From Deltaproteobacteria bacterium (lineage in GTDB: Bacteria; Myxococcota; UBA727; VGSZ01), in assembly GCA_016177705.1 (NCBI GenBank), contig JACOUT010000008.1, positions 62,001 to 126,000 on the forward strand: DNA of 64,000 bases, given 5' to 3'. Below, piece after piece: positions 1-6,789 of the stretch. Positions within the stretch are counted from its first letter, which is position 1, and each line of letters starts with the position of its first letter. A program made the position numbers and the translations under genes. The notes beneath the pieces are model-generated. The model was given only the letters and a program-made list of their open reading frames with translations. It made no database searches and was not told the DNA's origin.

Positions 1-157
1 ATCCGCCGCGGATCTGGCACACGCGATCGATCGAATCGCGGTCGGGTGACGTCGGGCGCGACCAGGTGTGCGTTGTGCGGTTGACTTTCTCCGCGGCTTC
101 AAGAAACCATGCGCCCCGCGCTGGGCATGAAGCCTGGCCTGCTACGGAGATTTCTAG

Positions 158-511
158 ATGAAGAAGCTTCTTGCTGCTGTGATTGCCTCCTTCGCGCTCA
201 TGACTGCATGCCAGAGCGTCGAGTCGGCGAAGGTCGACCCGGCGACCATCGCTTCCAATGGCGAGGCCGTGGCCGTGGTGCAGTGCACCGCGCTCGGGCT
301 CACCGCGATCTTCCACTTCATCACCATCACCGAGGCCAGCCTCGACACCGTCGTCAACAAGATGATGGTTGCCGAAGCCAAGGCCCTCGGTGGCAACAAG
401 GTGCAGCTCCTCGGCGCCATGGAGATGCCGAAGCACGGTCTGATCTTCATGCTCGCGGGCGGCATCGTGAACCTGCCGCCGGCGATGGCCATGGGCATCG
501 CGGTCAAGTGA
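158..511 (+). CDS. Small predicted lipoprotein of unknown function
   Basis: The 117-residue product begins with a lipoprotein signal peptide: MKKLL, a hydrophobic stretch, then a lipobox LMTAC that would place the lipidated Cys at residue 18. The mature part is about 100 residues, with an apparent hydrophobic segment (TALGLTAIFHF) and a second one near the C-terminus. I do not recognise the family. The ATG is preceded by GGAGA (146-150) at 7-nt spacing, which fixes the start. A strong hairpin follows the stop, so the gene is probably monocistronic. A TTGACT element at 81-86 could be a -35 box, but no convincing -10 follows it. Confidence 0.75.
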   Translation: MKKLLAAVIASFALMTACQSVESAKVDPATIASNGEAVAVVQCTALGLTAIFHFITITEASLDTVVNKMMVAEAKALGGNKVQLLGAMEMPKHGLIFMLAGGIVNLPPAMAMGIAVK

Positions 512-532
512 TCGAACCCTGAACGATCGCGC

Positions 533-558
533 GACGGGCCCGCTTGCGCGGGCCCGTC
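533..558 (+). terminator. Rho-independent terminator-like hairpin
   Basis: GACGGGCCCGC and GCGGGCCCGTC form a perfect 11-bp stem around a TTGC loop, 22 nt after the stop of the first lipoprotein gene. A moderately T-rich tail (GTGTTTGTG) follows instead of a full T-run. The stem also ends only 20 nt before the next start codon, so it would insulate two adjacent lipoprotein genes. Confidence 0.65.
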
Positions 559-578
559 GTGTTTGTGAGGACGGCACC

Positions 579-1346
579 ATGCGCACCGCCTGTACCTCCG
601 TGCCTCCACTCCTGCTCGCCACCGCCCTCGCCCTTGCCGCCTGCGGCAAGTCCGCCGGTGGGGGCGGCCCCGAGCTGGCAGCCGCCACCGCGGCCATCGA
701 GCGGCGCACCGCCGCGATCCGCGACTACGCGCTCGCCGGCACCGCCACCGACCTCGGCACCGGCAAGGCGCTCGCGTTCACCTACGCGTTCGCGCAGCCG
801 ACCTACACCAAGGCGACCGTCGGCACCGAGCACGTGACCACGTTCGACGGCACCGCGGTCGTCATCGTCGACCACGCCAACAAGGTGGCGCAACGCCAGG
901 AGGTGAAGGGCCAGAAGGAGGACGAGCTGCTGCTGTCGCTGAACGCGCTGTTCGCCGACTTCACGGTGGAAGGCTGGCGCCCACCGCTGCTGCGCCCGCG
1001 CGGCATGACGGCGCGCACCGAGCGCGGCGCCGACGGCGAGCGCTGGCTGATCTCGGTGCCGATCGACGACGACACGCTTGCCGAGCAGCGCGTGACCCTG
1101 CGCGCCCCCGGCGGCGAGTTCGTCGAGAAGGCGTTCCTCGACAAGAGCGGCAAGGTGGTCGCAGGCGTCAAGGTGCTCGAAGAGCTGAAGGACGCCGGCA
1201 CCGGGTTGTCGTTCCCCAAGGTCTGGGAGCGCACCGGGCCGCAGGGGCGCTTCAAGGTCGTGCTCGACGGCGCCACCGTCAACGCTGGCCTCGCCAAGGA
1301 GCAGTTCACCATCGCGGTGCCCGACGGGTACCGCATCGGCACCTGA
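579..1346 (+). CDS. Lipoprotein, LolA-like fold suspected
   Basis: The 255-residue product has a signal peptide ending in lipobox LALAAC, followed by a Gly-rich stretch (GKSAGGGG). The mature region reads like the LolA/outer-membrane lipoprotein-sorting beta-fold: an N-terminal 'AAIRDYALAGTATDLGTGK' helix-strand, many amphipathic strands with FDG and KVVAGVK turns, and a final 'VNAGLAKEQFTIAVPDGY' typical of that fold. This is inference from pattern only. The ATG is preceded by GAGGACGG. It is followed after 9 bp by another lipoprotein gene on the same strand, so the two are probably co-transcribed. Confidence 0.75.
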   Translation: MRTACTSVPPLLLATALALAACGKSAGGGGPELAAATAAIERRTAAIRDYALAGTATDLGTGKALAFTYAFAQPTYTKATVGTEHVTTFDGTAVVIVDHANKVAQRQEVKGQKEDELLLSLNALFADFTVEGWRPPLLRPRGMTARTERGADGERWLISVPIDDDTLAEQRVTLRAPGGEFVEKAFLDKSGKVVAGVKVLEELKDAGTGLSFPKVWERTGPQGRFKVVLDGATVNAGLAKEQFTIAVPDGYRIGT

Positions 1347-1355
1347 GGAACGTCC

Positions 1356-2144
1356 ATGCTGCGCGCCCTCGCCCTCGTCGTCGTCACCGCGGTTGCGCTC
1401 GGCTGCACCAGCTTCACGTTCCGCCAGACCGGCAAGGGCTCCGCGCCTGCCGAGCTGCAAGATCGCAGCGCCATGATCAAGCTCCCCGCCGGCACCTTCG
1501 AGATGGGCGCGCAGAACGCCGAGCCCGACGAGTACCCGCCGCACAAGGTGGAGCTGCGCGGCTTTCTTCTCGACAAGACCGAGGTCACCGTCGGCAACTA
1601 CCAGGGCTGCGTGAACGCGCGCGTGTGCCGCCCGGCGGCGCTCAACGCCGAGGCGCGCGCGGTGCTGACGCCGCTGCACCCGATCGCGGGCGTCTCTTGG
1701 TACGACGCCGTCAAGTACTGCGAGTGGATCGGCAAGCGCCTGCCCACCGAGGCCGAGTGGGAGTACGCGGCCCGCTCGCCGCGCGCCGGCAAGTTCCCCT
1801 GGGACGGTCCCTTCGACGGCAGCCGGCTCAACCTGCGCGGTGACGGTGACGGCTACCCGCGCACGGCGCCGGTCGGCTCGTTTCCGACGGGCGCGTCGGG
1901 ACACGGCGTGTACGATCTCGCCGGCAACGTCGCCGAGTGGACCGCCGACTGGTACGAGGCCACCTGGTACCAGAAGTCCCCCGGCGTGAACCCGAAGGGC
2001 CCCGAGGGCTCGACGGGATCGCGCTCGGTGCGCGGCGGCTCCTGGGCGGACACGGACTACATGGTGCGGACCACGGTGCGCCTGGGCATCGATCCCAACC
2101 TGTCGAACGACTCGATCGGCTTTCGCTGCGCGGCCGACGGCTGA
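1356..2144 (+). CDS. SUMF1/formylglycine-generating-enzyme-family lipoprotein
   Basis: The 262-residue product has a signal peptide with lipobox VALGC, then a complete FGE-sulfatase domain. Visible landmarks are LPAGTFEMGAQ (about residue 43), EVTVGNYQGC, GVSWYDAVKYCEWIGKRLPTEAEWEYAAR (about 108-136), GNVAEWTADWY, the SVRGGSW motif and the terminal IGFRCA. Family members are either true formylglycine-generating enzymes or, more often in lipoprotein form, C-type-lectin-fold proteins without known catalysis. This copy lacks an evident redox Cys pair, since the C-terminal motif has only one Cys, so an enzymatic role is doubtful. Its start lies 9 bp after the preceding lipoprotein gene with AGGAACG as ribosome site. 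Confidence 0.85.
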   Translation: MLRALALVVVTAVALGCTSFTFRQTGKGSAPAELQDRSAMIKLPAGTFEMGAQNAEPDEYPPHKVELRGFLLDKTEVTVGNYQGCVNARVCRPAALNAEARAVLTPLHPIAGVSWYDAVKYCEWIGKRLPTEAEWEYAARSPRAGKFPWDGPFDGSRLNLRGDGDGYPRTAPVGSFPTGASGHGVYDLAGNVAEWTADWYEATWYQKSPGVNPKGPEGSTGSRSVRGGSWADTDYMVRTTVRLGIDPNLSNDSIGFRCAADG

Positions 2145-2152
2145 CGCCGGGC

Positions 2153-2187
2153 GGCGTCGCGGCCGGACGCGGCGCCGACGATTTCTT
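2153..2187 (+). terminator. Terminator-like hairpin after the FGE-like gene
   Basis: GGCGTCGC (2153-2160) pairs with GCGGCGCC (2169-2176) with a single G-T pair and an 8-nt loop. ATTTCTT follows 4 nt later. The hairpin sits 8 nt after a stop codon in a 99-bp gap before the next gene. Confidence 0.45.
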
Positions 2188-2243
2188 GCGCGCCGGCAGG
2201 ACCCAACCTAGGCTCGGCACACGCGCACGGAGGCGGCAAAGGC

Positions 2244-2591
2244 ATGGCCCGGAAGACGACGACCACGACCACCGGCCAGACCGCCAAGACCAAGGCGAAG
2301 GCACGGCAAACGCGCCGCGTCACGAGCCTGGAGCCGAAGGGCGGCGCCCACCTCAGCTCGCTCGAAGAGGCGGTGGTGCGCATGCACCACGGCGTCAGCG
2401 TCAAGCCGGCCGCGCAGCTCGCCACCAACGGCGCCACCGACGAGCTGATGGGGCAGCTCTTCGAGATGGAGGTGCGCGCCCACGTCGAGAGCGGCCGCAT
2501 CGACGAGTTGCCCGACGTGCCGGCTGGCAAGAAGAAGGGCGGCAACGCCCGCACCGCCAAGCTGGTCGATCGCTTGAAGAAGAAGCAGTAG
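2244..2591 (+). CDS. Small basic hypothetical protein
   Basis: The 115-residue, Lys/Arg- and Thr-rich product starts MARKTTTTTTG. It has a low-complexity basic N-terminus (residues 1-25), a likely folded centre 'LSSLEEAVVRMHHGVSVKP' with a helical 'DELMGQLFEMEVRAHVESG', and a Lys-rich end (KLVDRLKKKQ). No family is recognised. An upstream GGAGG-type site (ACGGAGGCGG) supports the ATG. It precedes an alpha/beta hydrolase gene by 12 bp and probably leads an operon with it and the M14 peptidase. Confidence 0.65.
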   Translation: MARKTTTTTTGQTAKTKAKARQTRRVTSLEPKGGAHLSSLEEAVVRMHHGVSVKPAAQLATNGATDELMGQLFEMEVRAHVESGRIDELPDVPAGKKKGGNARTAKLVDRLKKKQ

Positions 2592-2603
2592 CGCGGGGAG
2601 CGC

Positions 2604-3443
2604 GTGCTGCTGGCGCACGAGATCACGGGCGAGGGCGAGCGCCTGATCGCGCTCTCGCACGGCATCCTCGGCTCCGGTCACAACCTGCGCGGGCTGGCGC
2701 GTCGCCTGACGGAGCGCCTGCCCTGCGTGCGCGCGCTGACGCTCGACCTGCGCAACCACGGGAGCTCGCCCGGCGCCACCTCGGGAGCGCCACCGCCCCA
2801 CACCGTCGACGCCTGCGCGGGCGACCTCGAGGCGCTGTTCGGGCGCACGGGGTCGCCCGAGGTGGTCATCGGTCACAGCTTCAGCGTCAAGGTCGCGCTC
2901 GCCTGGGCGCGCGACGCCAAGCGGCCGCCCCGCCAGCTGTGGCTGCTCGACGCGCCCATCGGCGCCCGCGATCGCGACGACGACACCGAGGGCGCGCGCG
3001 ACTTCGAGGCGCTGTTGGCGGTGATCGCGGCGGTGCCGATGCCGATCGCGTCGCGCGCCGCTCTCGAGGAGCAGCTTCGCGCGCGCGGCTTGCCCGAGGC
3101 GATCGTGCGCTGGATGACCACCAACCTGCGCGTCGAGGGCGCCGGCCTCACCTGGCGCTTCGATCTCGACGGCGTGCGCGCCATGGCGGCGTCGTTCTGG
3201 CGGACCGATCTGTGGCCCGCGCTCGAGGCGGTGGCGGCGCGCGCGCGCGTCTTCTTGGTGCGGGCCGGCCGCGGCGGGCGCTTCTCGGCGGCGGAACAGG
3301 CGCGCGTAGCGGCAGCGGCGGCGCGCGGCCTGCTCGAGGTGCTCGAGGTGCCGCACGTCGGCCATTGGCTGCACACCGAGGACCCCGAGGCGCTGTTGGC
3401 GCTGCTGGTGCCGCGCATCGCCGCGCTGGCGGCGCCGTCATGA
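2604..3443 (+). CDS. Alpha/beta-fold hydrolase
   Basis: This is a 279-residue alpha/beta hydrolase. It shows an oxyanion-loop HGILGSGHNLRGL (about residue 18), LDLRNHG (about 49), the nucleophile elbow VIGHSFS (Ser near residue 93), and a C-terminal PHVGHWLHTEDPE that supplies the catalytic His. The family includes esterases and thioesterase-like enzymes; the substrate cannot be told. The GTG start has GGGGAG just upstream. Its stop overlaps the ATG of the next gene (ATGA), so translation is coupled with the M14 carboxypeptidase. Confidence 0.8.
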   Translation: MLLAHEITGEGERLIALSHGILGSGHNLRGLARRLTERLPCVRALTLDLRNHGSSPGATSGAPPPHTVDACAGDLEALFGRTGSPEVVIGHSFSVKVALAWARDAKRPPRQLWLLDAPIGARDRDDDTEGARDFEALLAVIAAVPMPIASRAALEEQLRARGLPEAIVRWMTTNLRVEGAGLTWRFDLDGVRAMAASFWRTDLWPALEAVAARARVFLVRAGRGGRFSAAEQARVAAAAARGLLEVLEVPHVGHWLHTEDPEALLALLVPRIAALAAPS

Positions 3444-4399
3444 GCGCGCTCGGCGCCTACCCCGATGAAGACGCGCGCGAGCGCGAGCTGGACGCACTGT
3501 GCGCCCAGGCAGGCGGCGCCCTGGTGACGCTCGGCACGAGCGTGGCCGGCCGCCCGATCCGCGGCGCGCGCGTGCCGTCGACGACGCCGGGCGCGCCACG
3601 GGTGCTGGTCAACGCCAACATCCACGGCCCCGAGCACGTCGGCTCGCGCACGGCCATGGCGGTGCTGCGCGCGCTCGGCGAGAAGCGGCCCGGGGAGCGC
3701 GCCCAGGAGCTACGTCGCGCGGCCGAGGTGGTGGTGGTGCCCTGCGTCAACGTCGACGGCTTCGCGCGCACCGTCGCGAGCGGCGGCCGCGGCACGCTCA
3801 AGGAGCTGCGCTGCAACGAGCATGGCGTCGACCTCAACCGCAACTTCCCGCCGCCGACCGTGGGTGATCAGGGCTCCTTCTGGGGTCTGGTGGGCAGGCG
3901 CGACCTCGTCATCGCGGGCTCGAGCGACCCTGCGCGCGCCACCTGGCGCGGGCCGGCGCCGCTGTCGGAGCCCGAGGCCAAGGCGCTCTACGACTTTGCG
4001 CTCGGCGAGCGCTTCCATGCGGCCGTCAGCCTGCACTCCTTCATGGGCACCTTCATCCCGCCGTGCGTGCGCACGGCGGAGGAGGCGCGCGGCTATCGCC
4101 GGTTGGTGGCCGCGGCGCGACGCGCACAGCGTCGGCGGTACCTTCGGTTGCAGTGGGGCTTCTTCGACCTCTTCACCGGCGAGCTCGAGGACTTCCTGCA
4201 CCATGAGACCGGCACCTGGGCCGTCACGCTCGAGTGCTTCACGCTCTGGCAGACCTTCGCGCAGCACCTGCGCGCGCCCACGCTGTTCGCGCGCTTCAAC
4301 CCGATCGACCCCACGCCCGTCGTCGACAACGACGCGCCCGCCGTCATCGCCTTCCTGCTCGCCGCGTTGGCGCTGCCGCACCCACGGCGATCGGGGTAG
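3440..4399 (+). CDS. M14-family zinc carboxypeptidase
   Basis: The 319-residue product carries the M14 zinc site: NIHGPEHVG gives the HxxE pair (His/Glu near residues 55-58), SLHSFMG gives the third ligand His, and TWAVTLECF carries the general-base Glu. The substrate-binding Asn-Arg motif is VDLNRNFPP. No signal peptide is seen, so it is probably cytoplasmic or processes peptides such as murein fragments. I place the start at the ATG overlapping the upstream stop. The reading frame is open much further upstream, but that part has no family similarity and overlaps the hydrolase gene. Confidence 0.85.
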   Translation: MSALGAYPDEDARERELDALCAQAGGALVTLGTSVAGRPIRGARVPSTTPGAPRVLVNANIHGPEHVGSRTAMAVLRALGEKRPGERAQELRRAAEVVVVPCVNVDGFARTVASGGRGTLKELRCNEHGVDLNRNFPPPTVGDQGSFWGLVGRRDLVIAGSSDPARATWRGPAPLSEPEAKALYDFALGERFHAAVSLHSFMGTFIPPCVRTAEEARGYRRLVAAARRAQRRRYLRLQWGFFDLFTGELEDFLHHETGTWAVTLECFTLWQTFAQHLRAPTLFARFNPIDPTPVVDNDAPAVIAFLLAALALPHPRRSG

Positions 4400-4402
4400 C
4401 CT
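4397..4402 (+). promoter_or_regulatory. -10-like TAGCCT for a leaderless start (FHA gene)
   Basis: TAGCCT ends exactly 6 nt before the GTG at 4409 and includes the stop codon of the preceding gene. It fits the recurrent TANNNN-N6-start pattern of this window. Confidence 0.45.
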
Positions 4403-4408
4403 GGGCGC

Positions 4409-4858
4409 GTGAGCGAGCCGGAGCAGCCACCCGCCGACGCCCCCGCCCCGGCCAGCCCCGAGGCGCCGCCGCCCGAGGAGAAGACGGCGCCCCACCGCCT
4501 GCGCGATCTCGCGGACAAGGCCGCCAAGAAGCGCCGGCGCACCACGGCCGCCGAGCTGTTGGTGCGTCGACCCAAGAGCGCCGAGGTGCGCGTGCCGCTC
4601 GATCGCAGCGAGACCATCATCGGCCGCGATCAACGCTGCGACATCGTGCTCACCGAGCCCAAGGCGAGCAGGCGCCACGCGCGCATCCAGCGCGGCGAGG
4701 GTGGTTACTTCGAGATCATCGACCTTGGCAGCAGGAACGGCATCGTGGTCGACGAGGAGCGGGTGGAGCGCATGACGCTGCTCGACGGCGATCGCTTCGT
4801 CATCGGCGACACCGAGTTCACCATCATCGTGGGGCCGCTGCCGGGGGTGGAGCCGTAG
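4409..4858 (+). CDS. FHA-domain protein
   Basis: The 149-residue product has a Pro/Ala/Glu-rich N-terminus (about 1-45) and a single C-terminal forkhead-associated domain (about 50-145). The phosphothreonine-binding loops are visible: IIGRDQRCDIVL (Gly-Arg), ASRRHARI (Ser-Arg-x-His) and LGSRNGIVV (Asn-Gly). FHA domains bind phosphothreonine partners, so it is a likely reader for Ser/Thr kinase signalling, for which this window also contains a kinase. The last 35 bp overlap the 3' end of the convergent DUF2914-type gene. The GTG start lacks a Shine-Dalgarno and has TAGCCT 6 nt upstream. Confidence 0.85.
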   Translation: MSEPEQPPADAPAPASPEAPPPEEKTAPHRLRDLADKAAKKRRRTTAAELLVRRPKSAEVRVPLDRSETIIGRDQRCDIVLTEPKASRRHARIQRGEGGYFEIIDLGSRNGIVVDEERVERMTLLDGDRFVIGDTEFTIIVGPLPGVEP

Positions 4859-5843
4859 CGCGCACCGCAGCGTCGGTGCCGCCGAGCACCTGGCCGCTCG
4901 CGGTCTGCACCTGGCAGCGATAATCGCCGGGCCCCGGGGTGCGCTTCTTCGACCAGGTGCGAAAGCCGTCGGCGCGCCCGCCGCGCACGTCGAGCGCCAC
5001 GCGATCGAGCAGCTTGCCGTCGCGCGTCCAGACGTGGAACAGCCCGTCGTGCAAGCCGAGCGGCGCCTTGACGGCCGTGTGGCAGTACAGCTCGATCGGG
5101 TGCAGCAGCGGCGCGCCGGCGCCGACCAGCTCGCGCTCGACCACGCCGGTGCCGATAGCCGCCGTGACCAGCTCGAGCGGCGCGGGCGGCACGAGCGGCG
5201 CCGCCACCAGCGACAGCCCCGCGGCCGGCAGCGCCGCGCAGACCGCGCCGATGCGCAGCCAGCGCGAGCCGGCGCGCAGCCACAGCAGCGCAGGGACGCC
5301 GACGGTGGTGGCGGCGCCGGCGACGATGAGCGCCAGCCGGTTCGACAGGCCGAGCATCGGCAAGACCACCGCCAGGCCCGCGAAGATGGCGAAGGAGAAC
5401 AACGGAAACGAGGTCAGGGCGCGCTTGGTGACCGCGGCGTAGAGCGGATCCCAGAGCGCCGCCACCAGCGCCGCGGCGTACACGACGAGAAACACCACGT
5501 GGCCGACGTGCCAGGTGACGGCGCGCAGGTAGAAGGGCAGCGGGAACAACAGCGCCTGCTGCACCGAGAGCTGGCTCGTCAGCAAGAGCGCGAAGCGGGC
5601 GCCGCGGTCCCTCAGGCTCGCCACCCCGGCGCGGCGCGCGCGCTCGGTCAGCACCCGCTCCCACAGGTGCAGCCCGACCAGCAGGGCCCAGGCGAGCAGG
5701 GCGGCGATCACGACCACCCAGGCGCGCTCGGGCGTGCGGTTCATCAACAGCGCGCCGCCGACCCCGGTGGCAAGCGAGAGCCAGGGCAGCGCGGGCTGCA
5801 CGCGCTCGAGGCGCGAGAGCAGGGACGACCAGCGGCCGGACAC
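4824..5843 (-). CDS. Membrane protein with C-terminal DUF2914-type domain
   Basis: The 339-residue product has about seven or eight predicted TM segments over residues 1-235 (for example ALLAWALLVGLHLW, HVGHVVFLVVYAAALVAAL, LALIVAGAATTVGVPALLWL). A soluble C-terminal domain (about 245-320) reads like DUF2914: LYCHTAVKAP, LFHVWTRDGKLLDRVALDV, the Trp-Ser-Lys-Lys stretch, and GDYRCQVQTASGQVL. Combined DUF5924/DUF2914 proteins are known from proteobacteria without assigned function. Its 3' end overlaps the FHA gene on the other strand. The GTG start has no ribosome site; TACACT lies 6 nt upstream. Confidence 0.75.
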   Translation of the reverse strand: MSGRWSSLLSRLERVQPALPWLSLATGVGGALLMNRTPERAWVVVIAALLAWALLVGLHLWERVLTERARRAGVASLRDRGARFALLLTSQLSVQQALLFPLPFYLRAVTWHVGHVVFLVVYAAALVAALWDPLYAAVTKRALTSFPLFSFAIFAGLAVVLPMLGLSNRLALIVAGAATTVGVPALLWLRAGSRWLRIGAVCAALPAAGLSLVAAPLVPPAPLELVTAAIGTGVVERELVGAGAPLLHPIELYCHTAVKAPLGLHDGLFHVWTRDGKLLDRVALDVRGGRADGFRTWSKKRTPGPGDYRCQVQTASGQVLGGTDAAVRATAPPPAAAPR

Positions 5844-5849
5844 GACGCG

Positions 5850-5855
5850 AGTGTA
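5850..5855 (-). promoter_or_regulatory. -10-like TACACT, leaderless start
   Basis: Read on the minus strand, TACACT-N6-GTG leads into the DUF2914-type membrane protein. It is one half of a divergent pair with the TACGCT at 5905. Confidence 0.5.
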
Positions 5856-5904
5856 GCGACGGCGCGCGGCAGGGGAAGCGCCCGCGCGCCCGGCGCCGCC
5901 GCGC

Positions 5905-5910
5905 TACGCT
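5905..5910 (+). promoter_or_regulatory. -10-like TACGCT, leaderless start
   Basis: TACGCT-N6-GTG(5917). No Shine-Dalgarno is present. The same hexamer occurs before the genes at 18121 and 22075. Confidence 0.5.
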
Positions 5911-5916
5911 GTCGTC

Positions 5917-6744
5917 GTGCTCACGCGCCGCGCCTTCGTCTTCGCCTTGCCGTGGCTGACGGTGGCCGCGTCGCCGGCGGCGGACGACAACGCCGGCTCG
6001 CTGCGCTTCGTGCGCGTGCGCCACCGCACCGTGCTGATCGAGCTGGCCGGTCGTCGCGTGCTCGTCGATCCCTGCTTCGAGCCCGCGCTCGGCGCCCCGG
6101 GCGTGTTCGCCGCGCCGCCGCCGGCCTTCGAGCCCGAGGCGGTCGGTCCCCTCGACCTCCTGCTCGTCACCGGCAGCGAGCCGGGCGCCTTCAGCGCGGC
6201 CTCGACGCGGCGGCTGCGCTCGCGGGAGGCGCGCTGCTTGGTGCCGGACGAGCGCATCGCCAAGCTGCTGCGCTTGCAGGGCTTCCGCCGGGTGCGCGTG
6301 GTGACCGAGGGCGAGCGCATGGCCGTGGGCGGCGTCGACGTGGTGGTCTCGCCCTCGACGTCCTTGCGCCTCGCTCCCGGCGTCGGCTTCCACCTGTCGC
6401 GCGAGGGGCGCTCCTTGTGGTGCGCCGGCGCGCCGCCACCCTTTGACGTCGATGGCCGCGCGCCGACCTTCGCGCGTGCGCACCCGGCCGAAGTGGTGGC
6501 CGCCTGTGCGCTCGGTCTGGTCGGCGGCGGCCTACCGTTGACGCTCGACGCCGACGACGCCCTGCTGCTGGCCGGCCTGGCGCGCGCGCGCCACCTCGTG
6601 TCCCTGCAGCTCGACGTCGTGCCGGCCGGCCTCGGCGCGCTCGTGCTGTCGCAGGCGCGGGTGGTGAAGGCCGCCAAGCCGGGCGGCCCGCGCGTCGTCG
6701 TGGTGCCGGCGGGGACGTGGTGCCGGGTGGGGACTTTTGGGTAG
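5917..6744 (+). CDS. Metallo-beta-lactamase-fold protein without metal motif (pseudoenzyme?)
   Basis: The 275-residue product has a short signal-like N-terminus (MLTRRAFVFALPWLTVAASPAA). The order of strands resembles UlaG/L-ascorbate-lactonase-like MBL proteins: RHRTVLIELAGRRVLVDPCF (about 28-48), then DLLLVTGSEPGAF where the family has THxHxDH, then CLVPDERIAKLLRLQGFRRV and GGVDVVVSPS. All metal-binding His/Asp of the HxHxDH motif are absent (GSEPGA), so it should not hydrolyse by the usual mechanism. The alternative is a distinct fold with chance similarity. Leaderless-type GTG start; it is transcribed away from the DUF2914 gene. Confidence 0.65.
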   Translation: MLTRRAFVFALPWLTVAASPAADDNAGSLRFVRVRHRTVLIELAGRRVLVDPCFEPALGAPGVFAAPPPAFEPEAVGPLDLLLVTGSEPGAFSAASTRRLRSREARCLVPDERIAKLLRLQGFRRVRVVTEGERMAVGGVDVVVSPSTSLRLAPGVGFHLSREGRSLWCAGAPPPFDVDGRAPTFARAHPAEVVAACALGLVGGGLPLTLDADDALLLAGLARARHLVSLQLDVVPAGLGALVLSQARVVKAAKPGGPRVVVVPAGTWCRVGTFG

Positions 6745-6789
6745 AGTCGCGGCTCGGGTGCCGGCAGCGCGCGGGCCGACGGGAGACGG

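Noticed and set aside
1937..3439. 501-codon upstream extension of the M14 peptidase frame
   Set aside because: It overlaps three other supported genes, is Arg/Ala low complexity, and the ATG at 3440 overlaps the preceding stop as expected in an operon.
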